Origin: Modicisalibacter tunisiensis
GTDB taxonomy: Bacteria; Pseudomonadota; Gammaproteobacteria; Pseudomonadales; Halomonadaceae
Direction of reading: 5' to 3'
DNA: 64,000 bases
Assembly: GCF_020148005.1 (NCBI RefSeq)
Contig: NZ_JAGXFD010000002.1
Span: forward strand, 62,001 to 126,000
Shown: positions 1 to 9,436 of the stretch, piece after piece
How the letters are laid out: each line of letters starts with the position of its first letter
How positions within the stretch are numbered: position 1 is the first letter of the stretch
Program-made: the position numbers and the translations under genes
The notes under the pieces: generated by a model
What the model was told of the DNA's origin: nothing
Seen by the model: the letters and a program-made list of their open reading frames with translations, nothing else
Database searches by the model: none

Positions 1-606
1 GAGCAGGTCGTAGCCGTGATTGGCGTCGATCATCAGACGGCACTCGGGACCGATCGCCTCGCGGGCGGCGGCGATGACCGCCATGTCTTCCTCGACGCCG
101 AAACCGATCTTGATCTTGACGCCGTGAAAGCCTTCCCGGACGTAGCCGGCGACCTCCTCGGCGACGTCCTGCACCCGGTCGACGCCGTCGCGGCGAAACG
201 AGCCGGTGGCGTAGGCCCGCACGCGGTCACGAAAGCGTCCGCCCAGCAGCTCCGAGACCGACGCGCCGTAGTGCTTGCCCTTGATGTCCCACAGGGCGAT
301 GTCGATGCCGCTCAGCGCGGTCATCGTCACGCCGCGCTGCCCCTGGTCGCGCAGCCGGTTGTAGAGTTCGAGCCAGCGCTTCTCGGTCTCCAGCGGGTTG
401 CTGCCGATCAGACCGGCCGCGTAGGCCCGGACGATCACGGCGTTGATCGTCGCCGGGCCCAGGCACTCGCCCCAGTCGACGGTTCCATCCTCGCAGACGA
501 TCTCGACGAGACAGTGCTGGCGCCGCTCGAAGCGCATCGAGGCGCTCTCGAAGGCCTGATCGAGCTTGTAGTCGAGAATATGCGTATTTACGGCGGCAAT
601 TTTCAT
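1..606 (-). CDS. gci: Galactarolactone cycloisomerase-like enolase superfamily enzyme (partial, C-terminus off window)
   Basis: N-terminal 202 residues of a mandelate racemase/muconate lactonizing enzyme-type protein. Visible are the capping-domain N-terminus, the start of the barrel, a KxK catalytic motif (K164, K166 in HGVKIKIGFG) and the first metal ligand in the IDANHGYD motif (D194). The sequence closely resembles, from memory, the Agrobacterium D-galactaro-1,4-lactone cycloisomerase (shared ESASMRF, RDQGQRG and ALSGIDIALWDIKGKHYGAS stretches). That enzyme opens galactarolactone to 5-keto-4-deoxyglucarate. It is the last visible gene of the kdgD-TRAP operon, and its product would feed KdgD directly. 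The ATG is at 604-606. The remaining metal ligands and the acid/base His are outside the window, so galactarate or glucarate dehydratase activity is not excluded. Confidence 0.8.
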   Translation of the reverse strand, partial: MKIAAVNTHILDYKLDQAFESASMRFERRQHCLVEIVCEDGTVDWGECLGPATINAVIVRAYAAGLIGSNPLETEKRWLELYNRLRDQGQRGVTMTALSGIDIALWDIKGKHYGASVSELLGGRFRDRVRAYATGSFRRDGVDRVQDVAEEVAGYVREGFHGVKIKIGFGVEEDMAVIAAAREAIGPECRLMIDANHGYDLL

Positions 607-637
607 GGCACTCGAATTCCTGGTCATGAGTTGTCGG

Positions 638-1918
638 TCAGCCCAGCATGCCGGGTAGCGTCAGGGAGATCGCCGGGATATAGGTCACCAGCATCAGCAC
701 GGCGAACAGCGCCAGATAGAACGGCCAGATCGTCTTGACCGCATGCTCGATCTTGACCTTGCCGATCACGCTGCCGACGAACAGGCAAGAGCCGACCGGC
801 GGCGTGCACAGCCCCAGCCCCAGGTTGATCATCATGATGATCCCGAACTGGATGGGGTCCATGCCGAACTGCTCGGCGACCGGCAGGAAGATCGGCGTGC
901 AGATCAGGATCAGCGCCGCCATGTCCATGATCATGCCCAGCCCCAGCAGCAGCAGGTTGAGCAGCAGCAGGATCACGTAGGGATTGTCGGAGATCTTCAG
1001 CAGTGCATCACTGAGCAACTCGGGCACGCTGTACAGCGCTAGCAGATAGGAAAACGCCGAGGCACAGCCCACCAGGATCATCACCAGCGACGTCGTGCGC
1101 ACCGACTGATAGACCGCCTGCTTGAACGGTTCCCAGCGCAGTTCCCGGTAGACCAGGCCGGTAATCACGATGGCGTAGATCGCCCCGAAGGCCCCGGACT
1201 CGGTCACCGTGAGAATGCCCGAGAGCACGCCGCCGACGATGATCACGGCGGTGAGCAGGCCCGGCAGCGCCGCCGCGAAGCTGATGATCAGCGCCCGCCA
1301 GCCCGGGAACGCTTCCCCGGCATACCCCCGCTTGACCGCCACCACGTAGGCCGCCACCGCCAGGGCCAGGCACATCAGCACCCCCGGCACGATGCCCGCG
1401 ATGAACAGCTTGGTCACCGAGATGCCACCCCCGGCCGCCACCGCATAGAGAATCATGTTGTGGCTGGGCGGGATCACCACGCCGGCGATGGACGAGGTGA
1501 CCGTCACGTTGACCGCATAATCCCCGTCATAGCCTTTTTCCTTCATGACCGGGATCAGGATCGAGCCCAGCGCCGAGGTATCGGCGACCGCCGAGCCGGA
1601 AATGCCGCCGAACAGCATCGAGGAGGTGACGTTGACCAGGCCGAGCCCGCCGCGGACTCGCCCCACCGCGGCCGATGCCAGGCGCACCAGGCGCGTGGAG
1701 ATGCCGCCATGCAGCATCAGCTCCCCGGCGAAGATGAAGAAGGGAATCGCCAGCAGCGAGAAGACCGAGATTCCCGAAAGAATGCGCTGAAAGCCGACGA
1801 ACAGGGGCAGCCCTTCATGGATGAAGGTGACGACCGCCGCCAGCCCCACGGCAAAGGCCACCGGCGCACCGACGATCAACCCCAGAAAGAACACGCCGAA
1901 AAGAATCATCAGGCCCAT
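638..1918 (-). CDS. dctM: TRAP transporter large permease, DctM family
   Basis: A 426-residue, highly hydrophobic protein with the DctM pattern of about a dozen membrane segments, starting MGLMILFGVFFLGLIVG. Internal family landmarks include the FAGELM and GGISGSAVADTSALGSILIP segments. It is the ion-coupled translocation subunit of a tripartite ATP-independent periplasmic transporter in the inner membrane. It lies 4 nt after dctQ with a good Shine-Dalgarno (GGGAGGAAG) and 31 nt before gci. From the operon context the substrate is probably a uronic or aldaric acid; substrate identity is inference. Confidence 0.93.
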   Translation of the reverse strand: MGLMILFGVFFLGLIVGAPVAFAVGLAAVVTFIHEGLPLFVGFQRILSGISVFSLLAIPFFIFAGELMLHGGISTRLVRLASAAVGRVRGGLGLVNVTSSMLFGGISGSAVADTSALGSILIPVMKEKGYDGDYAVNVTVTSSIAGVVIPPSHNMILYAVAAGGGISVTKLFIAGIVPGVLMCLALAVAAYVVAVKRGYAGEAFPGWRALIISFAAALPGLLTAVIIVGGVLSGILTVTESGAFGAIYAIVITGLVYRELRWEPFKQAVYQSVRTTSLVMILVGCASAFSYLLALYSVPELLSDALLKISDNPYVILLLLNLLLLGLGMIMDMAALILICTPIFLPVAEQFGMDPIQFGIIMMINLGLGLCTPPVGSCLFVGSVIGKVKIEHAVKTIWPFYLALFAVLMLVTYIPAISLTLPGMLG

Positions 1919-1922
1919 GATG

Positions 1923-2459
1923 TCACTTCCTCCCGTGCTGCATGAGACGCTGGACGATACTGGTGCCGGAAAAAAGCACCATCAGGGCCCCGCAGATCGC
2001 CAGCGGTGCCGCACGCCAGCTCTCGGACAGGCCGATCATGGGGATCGGGCGTCCGATGTTGTCCATGACCAGGATCCCGCCCTGCCAGGCCATGAAACCA
2101 CCGAAGCTGATCACGAAGAGATCCGCGACATAGCGCATGATGTCACGCGGCAACGCCGGCAGTCCTTCACGGACGAAATCGATGCTCAGGTGGGTATTCT
2201 TGCGCACCCCGGCGGCCGCCCCCAGGCAGGTGACATAGACGACGATCAACAGCGAGGACTGCTCCACCCATGTCGGCGTGTCGTTGAGAACGTAGCGGCC
2301 GAAAACCAGCCAGCCGAAGGTAATGATCAAGAAAACCAGCAGCACGCCCGAGACGATGATGCACAGGTGGGCGATGCCATCCAGGAGATTGTCGAATGCT
2401 GATTGTGGCGCAGACGATGCCTCGCTCTGGTCACTCAATTGGTCGGAGTAGGAGCTCAC
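1923..2459 (-). CDS. dctQ: TRAP transporter small permease, DctQ family
   Basis: A protein of about 178 residues with four predicted membrane helices, typical of DctQ. The NDTPTWVEQSSLL segment and the charged loop after helix 2 fit the family. I chose the GTG at 2457-2459 because it sits after an AGAGGA ribosome-binding site; a TTG 18 nt upstream is the alternative. It partners DctM and lies between dctP and dctM, the usual P-Q-M order. The N-terminal 20 or so residues are polar and cytoplasmic. Confidence 0.88.
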   Translation of the reverse strand: MSSYSDQLSDQSEASSAPQSAFDNLLDGIAHLCIIVSGVLLVFLIITFGWLVFGRYVLNDTPTWVEQSSLLIVVYVTCLGAAAGVRKNTHLSIDFVREGLPALPRDIMRYVADLFVISFGGFMAWQGGILVMDNIGRPIPMIGLSESWRAAPLAICGALMVLFSGTSIVQRLMQHGRK

Positions 2460-2525
2460 GATATCCAATCCTCTCAAGGCACCCCGAGTCAGGTCGTGCC
2501 CGGGGCGCTTCGTGGGACTAACAGA

Positions 2526-3530
2526 TCATTTCTGTGCAGCTTGAATGTCCGTCACCAGCGATTCCAGATCCGGATTCTGCTTGATGAATTCGTCGTAGAT
2601 CGGCTGCATCCTGGCCTGGAACGCCGACTTGTCATTCACCTTGTTGATCGTCACGCCGGAATCGAGCACCTTCTGCTTGCTCTTCTCGACACGTTTCTGC
2701 CACAGCTGGCGCTGCTCCTTGGCGGCATTCTCGGCAGCCTCACGCACCATCTTCTGGTCTTCGGCAGACAGATCCTCCCAGCTTGACTTGGCGATACACA
2801 GACACTCGGGCAGGATCAGGTGCTCGGTCAGCGAGTAGTACTTCGCCACCTCATAGTGACCACTGGACTCGTACGACGGGTAGTTGTTCTCGGCACCGTC
2901 GATGACCCCGGTCTTGAGCGCCTGGTAGACGTCGCCATAGGGCATGGGCGTGGCATTCCCGCCGAGCTCGTCGATCATCTGAACGTACAGGTCGTTGTTC
3001 ATGACGCGGACCTTGAGCCCCTTGGCGTCATCGGGCGTCTTCACCGGGTGATCGGTGTTGTAGAGGCTGCGAGCCCCGGAGCCGAACCAGGACAACGCGA
3101 TCAGGTTCTTCTTGGCCAGGGCATCGGCGAAGCGGTCGCCTATCTCGCCGTCCATGATCCGATACATGTCGTCCGGACTCTTGAAGATGAACGGCAGCGA
3201 GAGCACGTTGGTGGCATTCACGATCGGGCCCATCGGCCCCATGTTGAAGTTGGCGAAGTCCAGGGCGCCGTTGCGAGTCTGCTCGATGGCATCGGGCTGA
3301 TCACCGAGCACCGCATTGTTGTAGACCTTGGGCTCGATGCGGCCATCGGTCTTCTTGGCGACCTCCTTGGCGAAGTCCTCCAGTGCGATGCTGTTGGGGT
3401 AGCCCGGCGGATGGATGTTCCAGCCGCGCCATTGTTCCGCCTGAGCCGGCGAGGCCATCAGCACCATCGCGCCACCCAGCGCGGCGAGAGAAAGCGTGCC
3501 CTTCATCTTGAGATTGTTGTTGATCGGCAT
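2526..3530 (-). CDS. dctP: TRAP transporter periplasmic solute-binding protein, DctP family
   Basis: A 334-residue protein with a signal peptide (MPINNNLKMKG, then a hydrophobic core ending ASPAQA, cleavage near residue 31). The DctP fold is recognisable from GLKVRVMNND and PMPYGDVYQALKTGVIDGAENN; the Arg in the first motif normally binds the substrate carboxylate. The start at 3530 is supported by an AGGAG site 7 nt upstream; a reading 27 codons longer would bury the signal peptide. It captures the organic acid for DctQM. It is the second gene of the operon, 31 nt after kdgD. Confidence 0.93.
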   Translation of the reverse strand: MPINNNLKMKGTLSLAALGGAMVLMASPAQAEQWRGWNIHPPGYPNSIALEDFAKEVAKKTDGRIEPKVYNNAVLGDQPDAIEQTRNGALDFANFNMGPMGPIVNATNVLSLPFIFKSPDDMYRIMDGEIGDRFADALAKKNLIALSWFGSGARSLYNTDHPVKTPDDAKGLKVRVMNNDLYVQMIDELGGNATPMPYGDVYQALKTGVIDGAENNYPSYESSGHYEVAKYYSLTEHLILPECLCIAKSSWEDLSAEDQKMVREAAENAAKEQRQLWQKRVEKSKQKVLDSGVTINKVNDKSAFQARMQPIYDEFIKQNPDLESLVTDIQAAQK

Positions 3531-3561
3531 GACATGACTCCTGTGGCAAAGGAAATTGTCG

Positions 3562-4479
3562 TTATAGCTGCCTGGCGATACGCACCAGGTTCTCGAGTTG
3601 CTTGCATTCATCCTCGTTCGGCATCACCAGAGGCGCGCGCACGCTGCCGGCGGATCGGCCGATAATGGTAGCCCCCTCCTTGATGAGACTGACCGCATAG
3701 CCCTTCCGGCGGTCACGCAGGTTGATGAATGGAATGAAGAAGTCGTTGGTGATTCGCTTCACCGTGGCGGAATCGCCCTGGCGCAATGCCCGATAGAACG
3801 TGACCGCCAGCTCCGGCACGAAGTTGAACACCGCCGAGGAGTAGGTGTTCACCCCGATCGACAGGTAGGCCTCGGCGAATATCTCGGCAGTCGGTACGCC
3901 ACCGACATAGACCAGCCGATCGCCCACCGTCTTGACGATCTGGTTGAGCAGCTGCATGTCGCCCTTGCCATCCTTCAGCCCGACCAGGTTCGGGCAGGCA
4001 TCGGCCAGTTGCTGCACCGCCTCGGCCTCGAGCACGCCATTGCCGCGGTTGTAGTAGATGACGTTGATCGAGGTCGAATCGCAGATGTTGCGCGCGTACT
4101 CCACCAGGCCATCCTGCGGGCATTCGGTCAGGTACGGTGGCATCAGCAGGATACCGTCCGCCCCGGCCTCTTCCGCCGCCCTTGCATAAGCCTTGCCGGC
4201 GCCGACACTGAGACCGGCACTGGCGATGACCGGCAGCTTGCCGCCCACCGTTTCCACGGCGACGGTGACGACTGCGCGGAACTCGTCGAGCGTCAGGTTG
4301 AAGAATTCCCCCGTGCCACCGGCGACGAACACCGCCGACACCTCATGACTGACGAACCATTCCAGCCGCTGACGGTAGCTGTCGCGATCGAAACGCCCCT
4401 GCTCGTCGAAATCCGTCACGGGAAAGGAAAGCAGGCCATCACCGACTGCCTGAATGACTGCGTCTCTGGAAAAATTCAC
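3562..4479 (-). CDS. kdgD: 5-dehydro-4-deoxyglucarate dehydratase
   Basis: A 305-residue member of the DHDPS/NAL aldolase superfamily. It dehydrates and decarboxylates 5-keto-4-deoxyglucarate to alpha-ketoglutarate semialdehyde. It shows the family signature GLLSFPVTDFD near the N-terminus, GGTGEFF (about 54-60), the Tyr pair near 142-143 and the Schiff-base Lys near 169 in NLVGLKDGKGD. I chose the GTG at 4477-4479 because it follows a GAGGGG site and gives the usual family length of about 303; an in-frame start 21 codons upstream would add an atypical tail. It is the first gene of the operon, so the carrier and both visible enzymes are co-expressed. Confidence 0.9.
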   Translation of the reverse strand: MNFSRDAVIQAVGDGLLSFPVTDFDEQGRFDRDSYRQRLEWFVSHEVSAVFVAGGTGEFFNLTLDEFRAVVTVAVETVGGKLPVIASAGLSVGAGKAYARAAEEAGADGILLMPPYLTECPQDGLVEYARNICDSTSINVIYYNRGNGVLEAEAVQQLADACPNLVGLKDGKGDMQLLNQIVKTVGDRLVYVGGVPTAEIFAEAYLSIGVNTYSSAVFNFVPELAVTFYRALRQGDSATVKRITNDFFIPFINLRDRRKGYAVSLIKEGATIIGRSAGSVRAPLVMPNEDECKQLENLVRIARQL

Positions 4480-4535
4480 GAATTGCCCCTCTTGCCCGAC
4501 TCGTTGAAGGCGGCACGCTGCAACAGGCCGCCTAC

Positions 4536-4587
4536 TTGTCATACATCATACAGCTGCAAATCTAGAAGCCGGCCGGCTGTATGACAA
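4536..4587. promoter_or_regulatory. Palindromic operator candidate upstream of the uronate operon
   Basis: A perfect 10-bp inverted repeat, TTGTCATACA (4536-4545) and TGTATGACAA (4578-4587), lies 57 bp upstream of the kdgD start. The centres are 42 bp apart, about four helical turns. A second left arm TCATACAGC (4546-4554) also pairs with GCTGTATGA (4576-4584). The half-site style resembles operators of FadR/UxuR-type GntR repressors, which commonly control uronate genes. No regulator gene is in the window, so the binding protein is inferred. Confidence 0.6.
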
Positions 4588-4773
4588 CGTCGACCATGGT
4601 CGATGCGACGAAGGGGCAACTCGAGTGGAGAAAGTGCCGCCATGCTGCATGGCAGCCAGCAAGCCAAGGGCAAGGCGCTTACAAGGAGCGGAATTGTGAG
4701 CACGGCAAGAGAACCCGGGACACGCCCAGGCACAGGACACTGCCTCGAAGCGTCGCCGACGGACGCAAGACCG

Positions 4774-5256
4774 TCAGTCGAAATCGGCCGGGTGACGAAA
4801 CGCCCGGAGTTCGGCACAACCGGCCGCCCAGACCTCGGCTTCCAGGGCGGCGATGGCCGCGGTGGGCATCGGCAGCGAGCTGCGCCGGTCGCCCTCCACC
4901 AGGCGGCCGGTCAGCGCACCGACCAGCGGCATGTGGCTGACCAGCAGGACCGGCGTCTCGTCGGCGGCCTGCTGCAGCCAGTCGATGACCGGCTCGACCG
5001 GGTCATCGGGGGTGATGAACTCGAGCGTCTCCCCCGCCACGCCGAGCCGCTCGGCGACGATGGCGGCGGTCTGCCGGGCACGCCGGTAGGGGCTGGCGAC
5101 GAGTCGCAGCGACCGACGCTGCGGCTCGCTCAGCGAGCCGGCCAGCCAGTCGGCCATGCGCGCCGCCTCGGCACGCCCCTCGGCGGTCAGCTCGCGGGCG
5201 GCGTCCGGGTGGCCCGGCGCGGCCTGACCGTGGCGCATGATCCACAGCATCGACAT
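4774..5256 (-). CDS. sixA: Histidine phosphatase family protein, SixA-type
   Basis: A 160-residue protein starting [12 protein letters not shown], with the RHG phosphohistidine motif at residues 8-10 (nucleophile H9). A second conserved His lies in LLVSHMPLVGAL, and Arg residues in ASPYRRARQT complete the phosphate pocket. SixA proteins dephosphorylate phosphohistidine, classically on HPt domains or NPr. The start codon overlaps the gpsA stop (TGATG), and a GGAGGGG site lies inside the end of gpsA, so the two are translationally coupled. The same gpsA-sixA order occurs in related gammaproteobacteria. Its physiological partner here is unknown. Confidence 0.88.
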   Translation of the reverse strand: MSMLWIMRHGQAAPGHPDAARELTAEGRAEAARMADWLAGSLSEPQRRSLRLVASPYRRARQTAAIVAERLGVAGETLEFITPDDPVEPVIDWLQQAADETPVLLVSHMPLVGALTGRLVEGDRRSSLPMPTAAIAALEAEVWAAGCAELRAFRHPADFD

Positions 5257-6320
5257 CACGGCCCCTCCTCCTGTTCGCGCTTGGCCTTCACCACCGACTC
5301 CCGCGACAGCGTGAACTCGACATCGCTGCTCTGCTCGTTGCGCATCAGCAGGCGCGCCATGTCGCGCGCCGGCACCTGATTGAACAGCACCTGATAGAGC
5401 CCTTCGCACAGCGGCATGTAGATCCCCTCGGCGCGGGCCTTGTCACGCACCAGACTGACGGTGTTGACCCCCTCGGCCACCTGGCCCAGTGCGGCGACCG
5501 CCTCGTCCAGCGACCGCCCTTCCCCCAGCGCGAAGCCGACGCGGTAGTTGCGTGACAGCTTCGAGGAGCAGGTGACGATCAGGTCGCCGACCCCGGCCAG
5601 CCCCAGAAAGGTCATGGGATTGGCTCCCAGTGCGACGGCGAAGCGGCTCATCTCGGCCAGCGCGCGGGTCATCAGCATGCTGCGCGTGTTCTCGCCCATG
5701 CCCAGGGCGGCGGCCATGCCGGCGGCGATGGCGTAGATGTTCTTGAGCGCCCCGCCCAGCTCCACCCCGTAGCGGTCGTTGCTGGCATAGACGCGGAAGT
5801 AGTCGCAGCCCAGCGCCGTCTGCACCCGGGCCCGCGTCAGCGCGTCGTCGCTGGCCACCACCGTCGCCGTCAGCTGCCGGTCGGCGATCTCGGACGCCAG
5901 GTTGGGGCCGGAGAGCACGCCGACATGGGCAAAACCGGTCTCCTCCTCGAGGATCTGGCTCATCAGCTTGAAGCCGTCGGCCTGGATGCCCTTGGTGGTG
6001 CTGACCAGGATCTGCTCGGGCCGCAGCCAGGGGCGTGCCTGGCGGACGACCTGCAGGAAGGCCTTGGAGGGAATGGCCACGAAGACCAGCTCCGCGCCGT
6101 CGAGCACGGCGGCCAGGTCGGTGTCGGCCACCACGTTCGGGTTGATGGCGAAATCCGGCAGATAGCGCGTATTGCGATGCTCGCGGTTGATGGTGGACAC
6201 CAGCTCGGCATCACGCAGCCACTGCCGGACTCGGGCACCGTTGTCGGCGGCGATGCTGGCCAACGCCGTGCCGAAACTGCCACCGCCGAGTACCGCCACC
6301 TTCGGGCTATCGTCGCTCAT
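5256..6320 (-). CDS. gpsA: Glycerol-3-phosphate dehydrogenase [NAD(P)+]
   Basis: A 354-residue GpsA. It has an N-terminal dinucleotide-binding loop [10 protein letters not shown] (about 12-21), the STTKGIQ segment, the catalytic-Lys region [13 protein letters not shown] and the C-terminal domain with [12 protein letters not shown]. It reduces dihydroxyacetone phosphate to sn-glycerol-3-phosphate for phospholipid synthesis in the cytoplasm. It starts with ATG at 6318-6320 after AGGAAG. It lies 82 bp downstream of pntB, separated from it by a strong terminator, so it probably has its own promoter and is co-transcribed with sixA. Confidence 0.97.
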   Translation of the reverse strand: MSDDSPKVAVLGGGSFGTALASIAADNGARVRQWLRDAELVSTINREHRNTRYLPDFAINPNVVADTDLAAVLDGAELVFVAIPSKAFLQVVRQARPWLRPEQILVSTTKGIQADGFKLMSQILEEETGFAHVGVLSGPNLASEIADRQLTATVVASDDALTRARVQTALGCDYFRVYASNDRYGVELGGALKNIYAIAAGMAAALGMGENTRSMLMTRALAEMSRFAVALGANPMTFLGLAGVGDLIVTCSSKLSRNYRVGFALGEGRSLDEAVAALGQVAEGVNTVSLVRDKARAEGIYMPLCEGLYQVLFNQVPARDMARLLMRNEQSSDVEFTLSRESVVKAKREQEEGP

Positions 6321-6363
6321 CCTCGCTTCCTAGCTGCCACGTTGAGTGACCCCCAGTGTAACG

Positions 6364-6387
6364 AAAAACGCCCCCTGGCGGGGGCGT
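6364..6387 (-). terminator. Rho-independent terminator of pntAB
   Basis: A perfect 8-bp stem, ACGCCCCC/GGGGGCGT, with a four-base loop is followed on the minus strand by a run of five T. It lies 15 nt after the pntB stop and before gpsA. Confidence 0.88.
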
Positions 6388-6402
6388 CACGTCGGCGGGA
6401 GG

Positions 6403-7845
6403 CTAGTCGATCAACGGTACGAGGCTGTCGATGCTGGACCGGGCGTCGCCATAGAGCATGCGGGTGTTCTCCTTGTAGAACAGCGGGTTCTCGATGCCGG
6501 AGTAGCCCGTGCCCTGGCCGCGCTTGCAGACGAAGACCTGCTTGGACTCCCAGACCCGCAGCACCGGCATGCCGGCGATCGGGCTGTTGGGATCCTCCTG
6601 GGCGGCCGGATTGACGATGTCGTTGGAGCCGATGACGATCACCACGTCGGTCTCGGCGAAGTCGTCGTTGATCTCGTCCATCTCCATGACGATATCGTAG
6701 GGCACCCGGGCCTCGGCGAGCAGCACGTTCATGTGTCCCGGCAGGCGCCCGGCGACCGGGTGGATGCCGAAGCGAACCTCCTTGCCGGCACTGCGCAGCT
6801 TGCGGGTAAGCTCGCTGACCGCGTTCTGAGCCTGGGCCACCGCCATGCCGTAGCCCGGCACGATGATCACGCTGTCGGCGTCGTTGAGCGCGCTGGCCAC
6901 GCCGCCCACGTCGATCGACACCATCTCGCCCTCGATTTCCGCGGCCGGCCCCTGGGTACCGCCGAAGCCACCGAGAATCACGCTGACGAAGTTGCGATTC
7001 ATCGCCTTGCACATGATGTAGGAGAGGATCGCGCCGGAGGAGCCCACCAGCGCGCCGGTGACGATCAGCAGGTCATTGGAGAGCGTGAAGCCGATCGCCG
7101 CCGCCGCCCAGCCGGAGTAGCTGTTGAGCATCGACACCACTACCGGCATGTCGGCGCCGCCGATGCCCATGATCAGGTGATAGCCGATGAAGAAGGCCAG
7201 CAGCGCGATCAGCAGCAGCGTCCAGAAGCCGCCCCCGTTGAGGTAGACGATCGCCAGCAGCAGCGACACCAGCGCCGCTCCACCGTTGAGCCAGTGCCCG
7301 CCCGGCAGCTTGTGCGGCTTGCTGTTGATCTTGCCGGCCAGCTTGCCGAAGGCCACCACCGAGCCGGTGAAGGTCACCGCGCCGATGAAGATGCCCAGCA
7401 CGGCTTCCACCTGCAGGAAGGCCAGCTCCGCCGACGTCTTGTGGGCCAGCAGGGCGGCGAAGGCGGACAACCGCTCGGCGCCCTGGTCGGCGAGCTGCAT
7501 GGCCAGCACCCGGCGCCGCTCGAGGTCGGCGTTGAAGCCGACGAAGACCGCGGCCAGGCCGACGAAGCTGTGCAGCGCCGCCACCAGCTGGGGCATTTCG
7601 GTCATCTCGACCTTGCGGGCCAGGTAGGCACCGATCAGCGCCCCGATCAGCATCATCGGCAGCATCCACCAGTAGCCGCCGATGCCCGGCCCCAGGGCCG
7701 TGAAGACGACCCCGATCGCCATGCCGACGATGCCGTACCACACCGCCCGCTTGGCCTTCTCCTGGTTGCTCAACCCCCCCAGCGAGAGGATGAACAGTAC
7801 ACTCGCCGCGATCGCCGCGGCAGACACGAATTCTTGTCCCATCAT
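6403..7845 (-). CDS. pntB: NAD(P) transhydrogenase subunit beta
   Basis: A 480-residue PntB with nine or so N-terminal membrane helices (about 1-280) and a C-terminal NADP(H)-binding domain III. The latter is recognised by [15 protein letters not shown] and the [18 protein letters not shown] segment. With PntA it forms the proton-translocating transhydrogenase that makes NADPH at the expense of the proton gradient in the inner membrane. It starts 19 nt after the pntA stop with a GGAG site; two adjacent ATG codons make the start ambiguous by one codon. A strong terminator follows. Confidence 0.97.
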   Translation of the reverse strand: MMGQEFVSAAAIAASVLFILSLGGLSNQEKAKRAVWYGIVGMAIGVVFTALGPGIGGYWWMLPMMLIGALIGAYLARKVEMTEMPQLVAALHSFVGLAAVFVGFNADLERRRVLAMQLADQGAERLSAFAALLAHKTSAELAFLQVEAVLGIFIGAVTFTGSVVAFGKLAGKINSKPHKLPGGHWLNGGAALVSLLLAIVYLNGGGFWTLLLIALLAFFIGYHLIMGIGGADMPVVVSMLNSYSGWAAAAIGFTLSNDLLIVTGALVGSSGAILSYIMCKAMNRNFVSVILGGFGGTQGPAAEIEGEMVSIDVGGVASALNDADSVIIVPGYGMAVAQAQNAVSELTRKLRSAGKEVRFGIHPVAGRLPGHMNVLLAEARVPYDIVMEMDEINDDFAETDVVIVIGSNDIVNPAAQEDPNSPIAGMPVLRVWESKQVFVCKRGQGTGYSGIENPLFYKENTRMLYGDARSSIDSLVPLID

Positions 7846-7864
7846 GATCTCGTTTCTCCGCCGC

Positions 7865-9436
7865 TCAGGATTTCTGGAACATCGCCAGCATGCGGCGCGT
7901 CACCAGGAAGCCGCCCACGATGTTGATGCTCGCGATCAGCACCGAGATGCCGGCCAGCAGGCCGACCAGGATACTGCTCGAGCCGATCTGCAGGATCGCC
8001 CCCAGGATGATGATGCCGGAGATGGCGTTGGTGACCGCCATCAGCGGGGTGTGCAGCGAATGACTGACGTTCCAGATCACCTGGAAGCCGACGAAGCACG
8101 ACAGGGCGAAGACGATGAAGTGCTGCATGAAGGACGCCGGCGCTACCAGCCCCAGCAGCCACATCACCACCCCGCCGACGACGAGCATCGTCACCTGACG
8201 CTTGGTCTGGGCGAGGAAGGCGGCATGCTCGGCGGCCTTCTTCTCCTCGGGCGTCGGCTCCTTGACCCTGGGCTTGGGCTTGGCGGCGCCGATCGCCTTG
8301 ACCTTGGGCGGCGGCGGCGGAAAGGTGATCTCGCCCTGATGGGTCACGGTGGTGCCACGAATCACGTCATCCTCCATGTCATGCTGGAGCACCCCGTCCT
8401 TGTCGGGCGTCAGGTCAGTCAGCATGTGACGGATGTTGGTGGCATAGAGCAGCGAGGCCTGGGTGGCCATCCGCGACGGGAAGTCGGTGTAGCCGACGAC
8501 AACCACCCCGTTGTCGGTGACGATGCGCTGGTCGGGGACGGTGAGATCGCAGTTGCCGCCCTTCTCGGCCGCCAGGTCGATGATCACCGAGCCGGGCTTC
8601 ATCGCCTGGACCATGTCCTCGAGCCACAGCTTGGGCGCCGGCTTGCCCGGGATCAGCGCGGTGGTGATGACGATGTCCACCTCGGCGGCCTGCTCGCGGA
8701 ACAGCGCCAGCTGCTTTTCGCGGAACTCGGGGCTGGAAGGCTTGGCGTAACCGCCGCTCTCGGCGCCGTCCTGGCTCTCGTCGAAGTCGAGGAACAGGAA
8801 CTCGGCGCCCATGGACTCGATCTGCTCGGCCACCTCGGGGCGCACGTCGAAGGCACGCACCACCGCTCCCAGGCTGGTCGCCGTACCGATGGCGGCGAGC
8901 CCCGCCACCCCGGCGCCGACCACCAGCACCTTGGCCGGCGGCACCTTGCCCGCCGCCGTCACCTGGCCGGTGAAGAAGCGGCCGAACTGGTTGCCCGCCT
9001 CGATCACCGCCCGGTAGCCGGCGATGTTGGCGGTGGACGACAGGACATCCATCTTCTGGGCCCGCGAGATGCGCGGCACCATGTCCATGGCCACGACCGT
9101 GGCGCCGCTGGCCTTGCAGCGCTCGAGCATGGCCTCGTTCTGGGCCGGCCAGAAGAACGAGATCAGCGTCTGGTCATTGCGCAGCCATCCGGCCTCGTCC
9201 TCGGTCGGTTCGCGCACCTTGATGACCACATCCGCCGCTTGCCACAGCGCCTCGGCCCCTTCCACGACCTCGACGCCCGCCTTGCGATAGGCCGCGTCAT
9301 CGAAACCGGCGGCCACACCGGCCCCGGCCTCGATGAGGCACTCGTGACCCAGCTTCTGGATGTGCTGGGCGCTTTCGGGCGTCAGCGCGACACGCGCCTC
9401 GCCCGGCCTGACTTCTTTGGGTGCACCGACTTTCAT
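7865..9436 (-). CDS. pntA: NAD(P) transhydrogenase subunit alpha (fused alpha1/alpha2 form)
   Basis: A 523-residue PntA. It starts [20 protein letters not shown], then has the alanine-dehydrogenase-like NAD domain with [17 protein letters not shown], a proline-rich linker ([12 protein letters not shown], around residue 370), and four C-terminal membrane helices. It binds NAD(H) in domain I. Many alphaproteobacteria and some Halomonas relatives split this protein into PntAA and PntAB; here it is one chain like the E. coli protein (510 residues). A GGGAGG site precedes the ATG. Its promoter must lie in the AT-rich 9437-9920 region. Confidence 0.96.
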   Translation of the reverse strand: MKVGAPKEVRPGEARVALTPESAQHIQKLGHECLIEAGAGVAAGFDDAAYRKAGVEVVEGAEALWQAADVVIKVREPTEDEAGWLRNDQTLISFFWPAQNEAMLERCKASGATVVAMDMVPRISRAQKMDVLSSTANIAGYRAVIEAGNQFGRFFTGQVTAAGKVPPAKVLVVGAGVAGLAAIGTATSLGAVVRAFDVRPEVAEQIESMGAEFLFLDFDESQDGAESGGYAKPSSPEFREKQLALFREQAAEVDIVITTALIPGKPAPKLWLEDMVQAMKPGSVIIDLAAEKGGNCDLTVPDQRIVTDNGVVVVGYTDFPSRMATQASLLYATNIRHMLTDLTPDKDGVLQHDMEDDVIRGTTVTHQGEITFPPPPPKVKAIGAAKPKPRVKEPTPEEKKAAEHAAFLAQTKRQVTMLVVGGVVMWLLGLVAPASFMQHFIVFALSCFVGFQVIWNVSHSLHTPLMAVTNAISGIIILGAILQIGSSSILVGLLAGISVLIASINIVGGFLVTRRMLAMFQKS

